Assembly: GCF_039537705.1 (NCBI RefSeq) | Contig: NZ_BAABBA010000002.1 | Coordinates: forward strand, 186,001-250,000 | Length of the DNA: 64,000 nucleotides | Direction of reading: 5' to 3' | Source of the DNA: Georgenia daeguensis | Lineage (GTDB): Bacteria; Actinomycetota; Actinomycetes; Actinomycetales; Actinomycetaceae | In this document: one piece after another, positions 36,043 through 46,304 of the stretch | How positions within the stretch are numbered: position 1 is the stretch's first letter | Layout: each line of letters begins with the position of its first letter | Translations under genes and position numbers: made by a program | The notes under the pieces: model-generated | The model's database searches: none | What the model saw: only the letters and a program-made list of their open reading frames with translations | What the model was told of the DNA's origin: nothing

Positions 36043-36080
36043 CCTTGACCCCGGTCAAGGTAAGACAATGGTCCTACCCT
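36043..36080 (+). promoter_or_regulatory. aceE promoter with palindrome
   Basis: CCTTGACC-CC-GGTCAAGG (36043-36060) is a perfect dyad with 8-bp arms. TACCCT at 36075-36080 is the best -10, so the right arm overlaps the -35 region. The dyad is a likely operator; the regulator is not known. Confidence 0.5.
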
Positions 36081-36141
36081 GAACGAAGGTGTGGCACATC
36101 CCCGCGTCGTCACCGTCGACGCCCAACGAAAGAGGGAACGC

Positions 36142-38886
<2,745 letters not shown>

Positions 38887-38903
38887 CCGGCGCCTGAACG
38901 ACT

Positions 38904-38941
38904 GACGGGCCCCGCCGACCACCAGGTCGACGGGGCCCGTC
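38904..38941 (+). terminator. aceE terminator
   Basis: GACGGGCCCCG (38904-38914) pairs with CGGGGCCCGTC (38931-38941). After one mismatch a further 5 bp pair around the loop ACCA. It starts 17 bases after the stop. Confidence 0.8.
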
Positions 38942-39066
38942 GTCGTCCTCCGTCCCCGACCGATCCCGGGCGGACGTCGCCAACTTCCCGCCCGGCCGGC
39001 ATCGTCTCTCGCACGGGCGGCGAGAGGTCGCCGACCCGCGGAGGACGGCGCCGAGCAGCGTCGCGA

Positions 39067-39465
39067 TCAGTCCACGTGCTCGAAGGACACGACCTCGAGC
39101 TTGAAGCCGTGGGGGTCGAGCCAGTACATGGCGTAATGATCCGGGTGGTACTCCGGGAAGGTCCGCGGCTCGTGCAGGACCTCGTCGCCCCGATCCCGTG
39201 CCCACCTGTGTGCAGCCTCGACGTCACTCCGGGAGTCGACGAGGAAGCACAGATGTTGCAGACCCGGCCGGTGCCGGGAGTACGCCCCGTCGTCCTGGGC
39301 GGTGTAGAAGAAGATCTGGGTCCCCTGCCCGCTGGACGGGGCGTAGGAGCACCAGTCCTCCCCGGAGAGGAAGGGTTCGAACCCCACCAGCGGCATCAGT
39401 GCGTCGTAGTACTCGCGCGCGGACGCGACGTCAGGGATGTTGATGCCGAGGTGATCGAGCGGCAT
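39067..39465 (-). CDS. VOC (glyoxalase/bleomycin resistance) family protein
   Basis: A 132-residue vicinal-oxygen-chelate protein with two beta-alpha-beta-beta-beta modules. Likely metal ligands are His5 region (LDHLGINI), HLCFLVDS and the C-terminal glutamate in KLEVVSFEH. ATG 39465 has TACTCT (39478-39473 on this strand) seven bases upstream, so the longer frame is not used. The substrate cannot be inferred. Confidence 0.88.
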   Translation of the reverse strand: MPLDHLGINIPDVASAREYYDALMPLVGFEPFLSGEDWCSYAPSSGQGTQIFFYTAQDDGAYSRHRPGLQHLCFLVDSRSDVEAAHRWARDRGDEVLHEPRTFPEYHPDHYAMYWLDPHGFKLEVVSFEHVD

Positions 39466-39634
39466 GCAGCGCAGAGTAGTTTCGCGCGGCTGCGGCCGCA
39501 CGTCGCTCGTCCCGTCGAACCTGACCAACCCGATGAGACGTCATGAGTGCGTGACGTCCCACCGGGTGTGCGAGGAGTCTGGTGGGGCGAGCTGCTGACT
39601 CCTCACCAAGCGGGTGGTGCCCTGCGTGTGTGCG

Positions 39635-40315
39635 TCAGGCGTTGGTGGCCGCCTCGGCGGCCGCGACCTCGGGCTCGAGGGTGGCGACCGCACGGGCGGC
39701 CGCCTCGGTGTCCGCGGCCTGGGCGAGGGCCTCGAGGTGACGACGAGCCTCGGACGGCCGGCGCGCCTCGAGCGCCGCACGGACCACCTGCACGCCGGCG
39801 TCGACCACGTGCTCGCGCGGCGACCAGTGCCCGACGCCGAGGCCGAGCGCCTCGCCGGGCAGGTCCGCCTCGCGCAGCATCCGCACCGACTCGGCCACCG
39901 CGACGCCGGTGTGCTCGCGCTCGCAGGCGCCGGCCAGCCGGCGCATCGCGCCCTCGTGGTCGTCGGCGAGCGAGAGCCGGGCGAGCTCGACGAGCGCGTA
40001 CCAGGAGCGGGGGTTCCCGGCGATCTCCTCGGCGAGCGACCAGACCGCGAGGTCGGCGGCCCGGTCGCGGTCGGCGGGCTGGTGGTCGGCGGTGAGCGGG
40101 TCGGCCGGGGCGGCGCCCGCGGCGCGACGACGCACCATCTCCGCGAGGCCCTTGAAGGCCTCGATGTCGTTGGGGTCCTCGATGAGCTTCGCGCGCAGCG
40201 CGTCCTCACGTGGAGCGTCGGCGGAGCGGGCGACGGCGGACGGGCGGCGGGCACCGACCCGGTTGACCGGCGTCTTCCGCTTGAGCATGGCGCGCAGGCG
40301 TGCGATCAGCGACAT
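39635..40315 (-). CDS. Helical TPR-like protein, unknown function
   Basis: A 226-residue protein with a basic N-terminus (MSLIARLRAMLKRKTPVNRV) and an alanine-rich, all-helical remainder that looks like degenerate TPR repeats (EDPNDIEAFKGLAEMV; NPRSWYALVELARLSL). ATG 40315 has TAAGGT (40327-40322) six bases upstream, so it is leaderless. It is divergent from the FasR-like gene. No family recognised with confidence. Confidence 0.7.
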   Translation of the reverse strand: MSLIARLRAMLKRKTPVNRVGARRPSAVARSADAPREDALRAKLIEDPNDIEAFKGLAEMVRRRAAGAAPADPLTADHQPADRDRAADLAVWSLAEEIAGNPRSWYALVELARLSLADDHEGAMRRLAGACEREHTGVAVAESVRMLREADLPGEALGLGVGHWSPREHVVDAGVQVVRAALEARRPSEARRHLEALAQAADTEAAARAVATLEPEVAAAEAATNA

Positions 40316-40472
40316 GCTCCGACCTTATCCGGTGGACCCCGGGGCCGCCGGGTGATCGTCCGGCGACGGGCGCGCCGGTGCCCGCCCGGTAGGCGCCCGA
40401 CGCCGCCCGGGAGCGGCACCCCGCCCCCGGTTTCCCGGGCGGGCACGGATGGCTCGGCGGCCCGCGCCGCGC

Positions 40473-40490
40473 TTTGTAGGCATCCGACAA
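40473..40490. promoter_or_regulatory. FasR-type operator upstream of the regulator gene
   Basis: TTTGTAGGCATCCGACAA: inner TTGTAGG and CCGACAA form a near-perfect dyad around CAT. The same 18-mer with four substitutions lies upstream of fabD (41770-41787). It sits about 42 bases before the regulator's leaderless start, over the -35 region. Confidence 0.6.
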
Positions 40491-40522
40491 GCGTGGCGCG
40501 TCCCTGCCCTATGCTCGCCCCC

Positions 40523-41719
40523 ATGACCACGAGCGAGCGCGCCGGGCGCGAGGTCGGCAGCTCCGACGTCGTCCGGAGGCTGCGCGGCGGGACCGACATG
40601 CTCACGTCCGCGGCGCTCAGGAGGCTCGACGCGGAGCTGGACTGGTACCGCCAGCTGGCCGCGGAGGACCGTTCCTGGATCGGGCTCGTCGCCCAGGCGG
40701 GCATCGCCGCCTTCATCACCTGGTACGAGGAGCCGCAGGCCGGCACGTACAACGCGCAGGAGATCTTCCGCGCCGCCCCGCCCGAGCTGACCCGCTCGAT
40801 CTCGCTGCAGCACACCCTCCAGCTCGTTCGCATCGTCGTGGAGGTGGTGGAGGACAACGCCGTCCAGCTCGCCGAGCCCGGCCAGCAGCGGGACCTGCGC
40901 GACGCCGTGCTCCTGTACTCGCGCGAGGTGGCCTTCTCCGCCGCCGAGGTCTACGCCCGCGCGGCGGAGACCCGCGGCGCCTGGGACGCGCGCCTGGAGG
41001 CGCTGGTCGTCGACTCCCTCGTGCGCGGGGGCGACGAGTCCCTGCGCGCACGCATCTCGGCGCTCGGCTGGTCGGGCCGTGGCGGCACGCTGGTGGTGGT
41101 GGGCCAGGCGCCCGCGGAGATGGACGAGCGACGCACCGCCGACCTGCGCCGCGCGTGCCGGCGCGCCGCCCAGGACGCCCTGGTCGGCATCCAGGGCGAC
41201 CGGGTCGTCGTCGTGCTCGGCGGCGACGGCGACCTGCGCGCCGCGGCCGCGTCCCTGCTTCCCCGCTTCGGACCCGGCCCGGTGGTCCTCGGCCCGGAGG
41301 TGCGCGAGGTCGGCGACGCCGGGCGCTCCGCCCGCGCCGCCCTCGCCGGGCTGATCGCGGTCCACGCCTGGCCCGGGGCACCCCGGCCCGTGCCCGCCGA
41401 CGAGCTGCTGCCCGAACGGATGCTCAACGGCGACCCGCTCGCGCGGCGCACGCTCGTGGAGGAGCTCTACCGGCCGCTCGTGGCCGCGGGCGGACCGCTC
41501 GTGCAGACCCTGGAGGAGTATCTCGCCCAGGGCCGTTCGCTCGAGGGCGCCGCCCGCGCGCTGTACGTCCACCCCAACACCGTGCGCTACCGGCTGCGCC
41601 GCATCGGGCAGGTCGTCGGCTGGGACCCCACCGACGCGCGCGAGGGCTTCGTCCTGCAGGTGGCGCTGGCGGTCGGGCGCCTCGCGCAGAGCGGCTCCCG
41701 GCACAGCGGGCTGCTGTGA
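40523..41719 (+). CDS. PucR-type regulator, FasR-like activator of fatty acid synthesis
   Basis: A 398-residue regulator with a C-terminal PucR helix-turn-helix (YLAQGRSLEGAARALYVHPN, then TVRYRLRRIGQVVGW). The N-terminal helical domain is shared with S. coelicolor FasR (SCO2386) and Rv2242. In streptomycetes FasR activates fabD-fabH-acpP-fabF, which is exactly the operon downstream here. ATG 40523 follows TATGCT (40510-40515) by seven bases. A shared dyad upstream of this gene and of fabD suggests autoregulation and activation; this is inferred. Confidence 0.85.
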   Translation: MTTSERAGREVGSSDVVRRLRGGTDMLTSAALRRLDAELDWYRQLAAEDRSWIGLVAQAGIAAFITWYEEPQAGTYNAQEIFRAAPPELTRSISLQHTLQLVRIVVEVVEDNAVQLAEPGQQRDLRDAVLLYSREVAFSAAEVYARAAETRGAWDARLEALVVDSLVRGGDESLRARISALGWSGRGGTLVVVGQAPAEMDERRTADLRRACRRAAQDALVGIQGDRVVVVLGGDGDLRAAAASLLPRFGPGPVVLGPEVREVGDAGRSARAALAGLIAVHAWPGAPRPVPADELLPERMLNGDPLARRTLVEELYRPLVAAGGPLVQTLEEYLAQGRSLEGAARALYVHPNTVRYRLRRIGQVVGWDPTDAREGFVLQVALAVGRLAQSGSRHSGLL

Positions 41720-41769
41720 CCCGGGCCGCCGCCCGGCACGCCGGGACGCGCCGTGACCTGCGCCACGCG

Positions 41770-41787
41770 TTTGTAGGGAATCGACAA
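41770..41787. promoter_or_regulatory. FasR-type operator upstream of fabD
   Basis: TTTGTAGGGAATCGACAA matches the site before the regulator gene at 14 of 18 positions. It lies about 78 bases before the fabD start, a distance that suits an activator. The fabD -10 is probably CATGGT (41844-41849). Confidence 0.6.
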
Positions 41788-41855
41788 CAGGTCCGTTTCG
41801 ACTTCGTAGGCGTCGTAGGCGCGGGCAGCCCGGGCGCGGTTGGCATGGTTGGACG

Positions 41856-42782
41856 GTGCTAGCCCTCCTCTGCCCCGGTCAGGGCGCCCAGACCCCCGGC
41901 ATGCTCGCTCCCTGGCTCGAGGTGCCGGAGCTGCGGCAGCGGCTCGAGCGCTACGCCGAGGTCACCGAGCTCGACCTGCTGAGCCTGGGCACCACCGCGG
42001 ACGCGGACACCATTCGCGACACCCGCGTCGCGCAGCCGCTCATCGTCGCCGCCTCCCTGCTCAGCCTCCACGCCCTGGCGCTCGAGGACGTGCCCGAGGC
42101 CGACGTCACGGCCGGCCACTCGGTCGGCGAGCTGGCCGCCGTCGCCGTCGCCGGGGTCCTCACCGACGAGCAGGCCCTCGTCCTCGTGCGTGAGCGCGGC
42201 CGGGCCATGGCCGACGCCGCCGCCGCGCGCCCGACCGGGATGACCGCCGTCGTCGGCGGGAAGCCGGAGGAGGTGACCGAGGCGCTCGCCCGCCACGGGC
42301 TGACCGCGGCCAACGTCAACGGCGGCGGCCAGGTGGTCGCCGCCGGCACCACCGAGCAGCTTGACGCGCTGGCCGCCGACCCGCCCGCCCGCGCCCGCGT
42401 CATCCCGCTGCAGGTGGCCGGTGCGTTCCACACCGAGCACATGGCCCCCGCCGTCGAGCGCGTGCGCGACGCCGCGGCCTCCCTCGCCCCGGCCGACCCT
42501 CGCCTGACCCTGCTGTCCAACGCCGACGGCGCCGTCGTCACCTCGGGCGCCGAGACCCTCGAGCGCCTGGTGACGCAGGTCGCCAACCCGGTCCGCTGGG
42601 ACCTGTGCTGCGAGCAGCTGCTCGCGCTGGGGGTGACCGGCGTGGTCGAGCTGTGCCCCGGCGGCGTCCTCACCGGACTCGCACGACGTACGCTGCCGGG
42701 GGTGGAGACCGTGGCCGTGAAGAGCCCCGGGGACCTGCCCGCCGCACGCGACCTGATGACCCGCCACGGAGGAAACCGATGA
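41856..42782 (+). CDS. fabD: Malonyl-CoA:ACP transacylase
   Basis: Loads malonyl groups on ACP for FAS-II (308 aa). The oxyanion motif is PGQGAQTPGML, the nucleophile serine is in AGHSVGELAA, and the catalytic histidine is in GAFHTEHMAP. The start is GTG 41856, leaderless or nearly so. It overlaps fabH by four bases (ATGA at 42779-42782). First gene of fabD-fabH-acpP-fabF. Confidence 0.96.
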   Translation: MLALLCPGQGAQTPGMLAPWLEVPELRQRLERYAEVTELDLLSLGTTADADTIRDTRVAQPLIVAASLLSLHALALEDVPEADVTAGHSVGELAAVAVAGVLTDEQALVLVRERGRAMADAAAARPTGMTAVVGGKPEEVTEALARHGLTAANVNGGGQVVAAGTTEQLDALAADPPARARVIPLQVAGAFHTEHMAPAVERVRDAAASLAPADPRLTLLSNADGAVVTSGAETLERLVTQVANPVRWDLCCEQLLALGVTGVVELCPGGVLTGLARRTLPGVETVAVKSPGDLPAARDLMTRHGGNR

Positions 42783-43795
42783 CCCGACCGACCCTGCGCG
42801 CCGCGCAGCCCGTCCAGCACGCCCGCATCCTGGGGGTGGGTGGCGTGCGGGGCGAGAACGTCGTCGTCAACGACGACATCGTCGGTCCCATCAACTCCTC
42901 CGACGAGTGGATCCGCCAGCGCACGGGCATCGTGTCCCGGCGCCGGGCGGGCGCCGACGTCACCGTCGCCGACCTCGCCGAGGCGGCCGCCCGCGAGGCG
43001 CTGGCCGCCGCCGGGCTCGAGGGCTCGGACGTCGACACCGTCCTGGTCTCCACCGTGACGTGGTTCGAGCAGACGCCGTCCCTCGCCGCCGTCATCGCGG
43101 ACCGCATCGGGGCGACGCCCGCACCCGCCTACGACATCTCCGCCGCCTGCGCGGGCTACGCCTACGGCATCGCCCAGGCCGACGCGCTCGTGCGCGCCGG
43201 CACCGCCCGGCACGTGCTGGTGATCGGCGTCGAGAAGATGTCGGACTTCATCGACCCGACCGACCGCTCCATCAGCTTCCTCCTCGGTGACGGCGCGGGC
43301 GCCGCCGTCGTCGGCCCCTCCGAGGAGCCGGGCATCGGCCGCACCGTGTGGGGCTCGGACGGCTCCGCGGCGACGATGATCCGCCAGACCCACTCCTGGC
43401 TCGACTACCGCAACGCGGAGCCCGGCGACGACGTGGAGTGGCCCACGCTGCGCCAGGAGGGCCCGTCCGTCTACAAGTGGGCGGTGTTCCAGATGACCCC
43501 GGTCGCCGAGCAGGCCATCGAGGCCGCCGGGCTGCGGCCGGAGGACATCGACGTGTTCCTCCCCCACCAGGCGAACATGCGGATCATCGACCACATGGTC
43601 AAGAAGCTCGGGCTGCGCGAGGACGTCGTGGTGGCCCGTGACATCGCGGAGACCGGCAACACCTCGGCCGCGTCCATCCCGCTCGCCACCGAGCGCCTCC
43701 TCCGCGAGGGGCAGGCCAAGAGCGGGGACATCGCCCTGCAGATCGGCTTCGGCGCGGGCCTGGCCTACGCCGCGCAGGTCGTCGTCCTGCCCTGA
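42779..43795 (+). CDS. fabH: Beta-ketoacyl-ACP synthase III
   Basis: Starts fatty acid chains by condensing acyl-CoA with malonyl-ACP (338 aa). The catalytic triad is in SAACAGYAYG (Cys), LPHQANMR (His) and ETGNTSAAS (Asn). GGAGG precedes ATG 42779. It sits between fabD and acpP. In actinobacteria FabH often prefers branched primers, which would give iso/anteiso fatty acids; this is not visible here. Confidence 0.96.
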   Translation: MTRPTLRAAQPVQHARILGVGGVRGENVVVNDDIVGPINSSDEWIRQRTGIVSRRRAGADVTVADLAEAAAREALAAAGLEGSDVDTVLVSTVTWFEQTPSLAAVIADRIGATPAPAYDISAACAGYAYGIAQADALVRAGTARHVLVIGVEKMSDFIDPTDRSISFLLGDGAGAAVVGPSEEPGIGRTVWGSDGSAATMIRQTHSWLDYRNAEPGDDVEWPTLRQEGPSVYKWAVFQMTPVAEQAIEAAGLRPEDIDVFLPHQANMRIIDHMVKKLGLREDVVVARDIAETGNTSAASIPLATERLLREGQAKSGDIALQIGFGAGLAYAAQVVVLP

Positions 43796-43804
43796 CCCCC
43801 CGCG

Positions 43805-43821
43805 CGCCCGCCTGGCGGGCG
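43805..43821 (+). terminator. Intercistronic hairpin fabH-acpP
   Basis: CGCCCGCC-T-GGCGGGCG, 9 bases after the fabH stop. It may be a partial terminator or a stabiliser that sets acpP mRNA levels. Confidence 0.45.
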
Positions 43822-43885
43822 GGTGGCCACCCCCTTCAGACTGTCAACCGACAAATCAGCAGCAACCAACGAAACGGAGCACCCC

Positions 43886-44137
43886 ATGGCTTACAGCGAG
43901 CAGGAGATCCTTGCCGGCCTGGCCGAGATCGTCAACGAGGAGACCGGCCTGCCGACCGAGTCCGTCACCGCCGAGAAGTCCTTCACCGACGACCTCGACG
44001 TCGACTCGCTCTCGATGATGACCATCGCGACGCTGGCCGAGGAGAAGTTCGACGTGCGCATCCCGGACGAGGAGGTCGGCAACCTCAAGACCGTCCAGGA
44101 CGCCGTCAACTACATCAACAGCGCCCAGCAGGCCTGA
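43886..44137 (+). CDS. acpP: Acyl carrier protein
   Basis: Carries acyl chains on a 4'-phosphopantetheine arm (83 aa, acidic). The attachment serine is Ser41 in DLDVDSLSMM. ATG 43886 has CGGAG nine bases upstream; an earlier in-frame ATG would add an untypical tail. It serves FabD/FabH/FabF and also supplies octanoyl-ACP to LipB. Confidence 0.97.
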   Translation: MAYSEQEILAGLAEIVNEETGLPTESVTAEKSFTDDLDVDSLSMMTIATLAEEKFDVRIPDEEVGNLKTVQDAVNYINSAQQA

Positions 44138-44145
44138 GGTCCGCC

Positions 44146-44173
44146 CGGGGGTGCACCGGCCGGTGCACCCCCG
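44146..44173 (+). terminator. 28-bp palindrome acpP-fabF
   Basis: A perfect palindrome (arms 44146-44159 and 44160-44173) starts 8 bases after acpP. It is probably a partial terminator or mRNA stabiliser, given the abundance expected of ACP compared with FabF. Confidence 0.6.
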
Positions 44174-44248
44174 CGCCGCACCTCGCCCCTGCTGACCCCC
44201 CGTCCCCCGCCCTCCCGGGCGGCCCCCACCGAGCCTCTGGAGCAACGC

Positions 44249-45481
44249 ATGGCACAGCCCACCGTCGTCATCACCGGTCTGGGCACCACGAACCCCCTCG
44301 GCGGGGACGTGGCCACCACCTGGGACATGGTCCTGGCCGGCAAGTCGGGCGTGCGCACGCTGGAGAACGACTGGGCCGAGCGGTACGAGATCCCCGTGAA
44401 CTTCGCCGGCACCCTCGCCGTCCCGGCCGACACCGTGCTGCCCCGCCCCGAGGTGCGGCGCATGGACCCCTCCGCCCAGTACGCGCTCGTCGCGGCCCGC
44501 GAGGCCTGGGAGGACGCCGGCAGCCCGGAGGTCGACGGTGAGCGCCTCGGCGCCGTCGTCGGCTCCGGCATCGGCGGCGTGTGGACGATCCTGGACGCCT
44601 GGGACGTCGTCAAGGAGAAGGGCGCCCGGCGGGTCATGCCGCTGACCGTGCCCATGCTCATGGCCAACTCCCCCGCCGCGAACATCTCCGTGAAGTTCGG
44701 TGCGAAGGCCGGCGCGCACGCCCCCATCTCCGCCTGCGCCTCCGGCGCCGAGGCCATCGCCCACGGCGCGGAGATGATCCGCAGCGGCCGGGCCGACGTC
44801 GTCATCGCCGGCGGCACCGAGGCCGCCATCCACCCGCTCCCCCTCGCCGCCTTCGCCAAGATGCAGGCGCTGTCCACCCGCAACGACGACCCGGCGGGCG
44901 CCTCGCGCCCGTACGACGTCGACCGGGACGGCTTCGTCATGGGCGAGGGTGCGGGCATCGTGGTCCTCGAGTCCGCCGAGCACGCCGCCGCCCGCGGTGC
45001 GCGCGTGCACGCCGTGCTCGCCGGGGTCGGCATGAGCGCCGACGCCTTCGACATCGCCCCGCCGGACCCCACGGGCGCCGGGCAGGAGCGGGCGATGCGC
45101 ATCGCCCTGGCGGACGCCGGGCTCGAGGCCGAGGACGTGGTCCACGTCAACGCGCACGCCACCTCCACCCCGGCCGGCGACGGCGTCGAGGCCGCGGCGA
45201 TCGGCCGCGTCGTCGGCGACGCCACCGCCGTCTCCGCCACGAAGTCCATGACCGGGCACCTGCTCGGCGGGGCGGGCGCGCTGGAGACCGTGCTCACGGT
45301 CCTCGCCGTGCGCGAGCGGCAGGCCCCGCCGACCATCAACGTCGCCAACCTCCAGGACGACATCACCATCGACCTGGTGCGCGACACCCCGCGCGCGCTG
45401 CCCGACGGGCAGATCGCGGCCGTGAACAACGCGTTCGGCTTCGGCGGGCACAACGTGGCCCTGGTGGTCACCTCAGCCTGA
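44249..45481 (+). CDS. fabF: Beta-ketoacyl-ACP synthase II
   Basis: Elongating condensing enzyme of FAS-II (410 aa). The nucleophile cysteine is in ISACASGAEAI and the histidines are in NAHATSTPAGD and FGFGGHNVAL. KSMTGHLLGGAGALE and GTTNPLGGDV are intact. CTGGAG precedes ATG 44249. Last gene of the fab operon, followed by a 17-bp hairpin. Confidence 0.96.
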   Translation: MAQPTVVITGLGTTNPLGGDVATTWDMVLAGKSGVRTLENDWAERYEIPVNFAGTLAVPADTVLPRPEVRRMDPSAQYALVAAREAWEDAGSPEVDGERLGAVVGSGIGGVWTILDAWDVVKEKGARRVMPLTVPMLMANSPAANISVKFGAKAGAHAPISACASGAEAIAHGAEMIRSGRADVVIAGGTEAAIHPLPLAAFAKMQALSTRNDDPAGASRPYDVDRDGFVMGEGAGIVVLESAEHAAARGARVHAVLAGVGMSADAFDIAPPDPTGAGQERAMRIALADAGLEAEDVVHVNAHATSTPAGDGVEAAAIGRVVGDATAVSATKSMTGHLLGGAGALETVLTVLAVRERQAPPTINVANLQDDITIDLVRDTPRALPDGQIAAVNNAFGFGGHNVALVVTSA

Positions 45482-45495
45482 CCGGACTCCCGCCC

Positions 45496-45531
45496 GACGG
45501 CGCCCCCTCCCGCCCGGGAGAGGGCGCCGTC
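45496..45531 (+). terminator. fab operon terminator
   Basis: Arms 45496-45512 and 45515-45531 pair at 16 of 17 positions. A weak T-run (GTCCGTCCT) follows. Confidence 0.85.
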
Positions 45532-45553
45532 GTCCGTCCTGCCTGCGGAACTC

Positions 45554-45608
45554 TTCACACAACCTCCACACGGCGCGGGCAGGACCTCCCGCGGGCCGCT
45601 CCTAGGCT
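45554..45608 (+). promoter_or_regulatory. Response-regulator promoter with 11-bp direct repeats
   Basis: TTCACAC (45554-45560) and TCCACAC (45565-45571) are spaced 11 bp, the usual step for OmpR/PhoB-type dimers. TAGGCT (45603-45608) is a -10 six bases before ATG 45615. The repeats lie at about -61 to -44, which suits autoactivation. Confidence 0.5.
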
Positions 45609-45614
45609 CGGGGC

Positions 45615-46304
45615 ATGACCGAGGACGCCGCACGGACCCTGCTCGTGGTCGAGGACGACCCGACCATCAACCAGGCCCTGACCGACCGGCTGGTGGCCGA
45701 GGGCTTCCGGGTGGTCCAGGCCTACGACGGGCCCGGCGCCGTGGCCGCCCACGCGGAGCACCGGCCCGCCCTGGTGGTCCTCGACGTGATGCTGCCGGGC
45801 TTCGACGGGCTCGAGGTATGCCGGCGGGTGCAGGCGACGCGCCCGGTGCCCGTGCTCATGCTCACCGCACGCGTCGACGAGACGGATCTGCTGGTGGGCC
45901 TGGGCGTCGGCGCGGACGACTACGTGACCAAGCCGTTCCGGCTGCGCGAGGTGGTCGCGCGGATCCGCGCGCTCCTGCGCCGCGTCGACCGGGCCCACGA
46001 GCTGGCCGGGACCTCGGTGCCCCGCCTCGTCGTCGGGGACCTCGCCGTCGACCGGGCCGGGCGGCGCGTCAGCGTCGACGGCGAGCCGGTGCACCTGACG
46101 CCGCTGGAGTTCGACCTGCTCGTCGCCCTGGCCACCGCCCCGGGGACCGTCCGCAGCCGCGAGGAGCTCATGAGCGAGGTGTGGGGCTGGGCGGACGCCC
46201 GGGGCACCCGCACCCTGGACAGCCACGTCAAGGCGCTGCGCGCGAAGATCGGCGCCGCCCGGGTCCGCACGGTCCACGGCGTCGGCTACGCCGTCGAGGC
46301 GTGA
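45615..46304 (+). CDS. OmpR/PhoB-family response regulator
   Basis: A 229-residue DNA-binding regulator. Receiver domain (8-122): acidic pair Asp14-Asp15, phospho-acceptor Asp57 (VVLDVMLPG), Thr84 and Lys106 (VTKPF). Winged-helix domain (about 132-228) ends DSHVKALRAKIGAARVRTVH, then GVGYAVEA. ATG 45615 is leaderless. The stop overlaps the kinase start (GTGA at 46301-46304). The signal is unknown. Confidence 0.95.
   Translation: MTEDAARTLLVVEDDPTINQALTDRLVAEGFRVVQAYDGPGAVAAHAEHRPALVVLDVMLPGFDGLEVCRRVQATRPVPVLMLTARVDETDLLVGLGVGADDYVTKPFRLREVVARIRALLRRVDRAHELAGTSVPRLVVGDLAVDRAGRRVSVDGEPVHLTPLEFDLLVALATAPGTVRSREELMSEVWGWADARGTRTLDSHVKALRAKIGAARVRTVHGVGYAVEA

Noticed and set aside
39537..39558. 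GACGTCA/TGACGTC dyad as an operator
   Set aside because: It has an 8-base loop between two minus-strand genes and no promoter nearby; it may be a weak terminator, but I cannot support a function.
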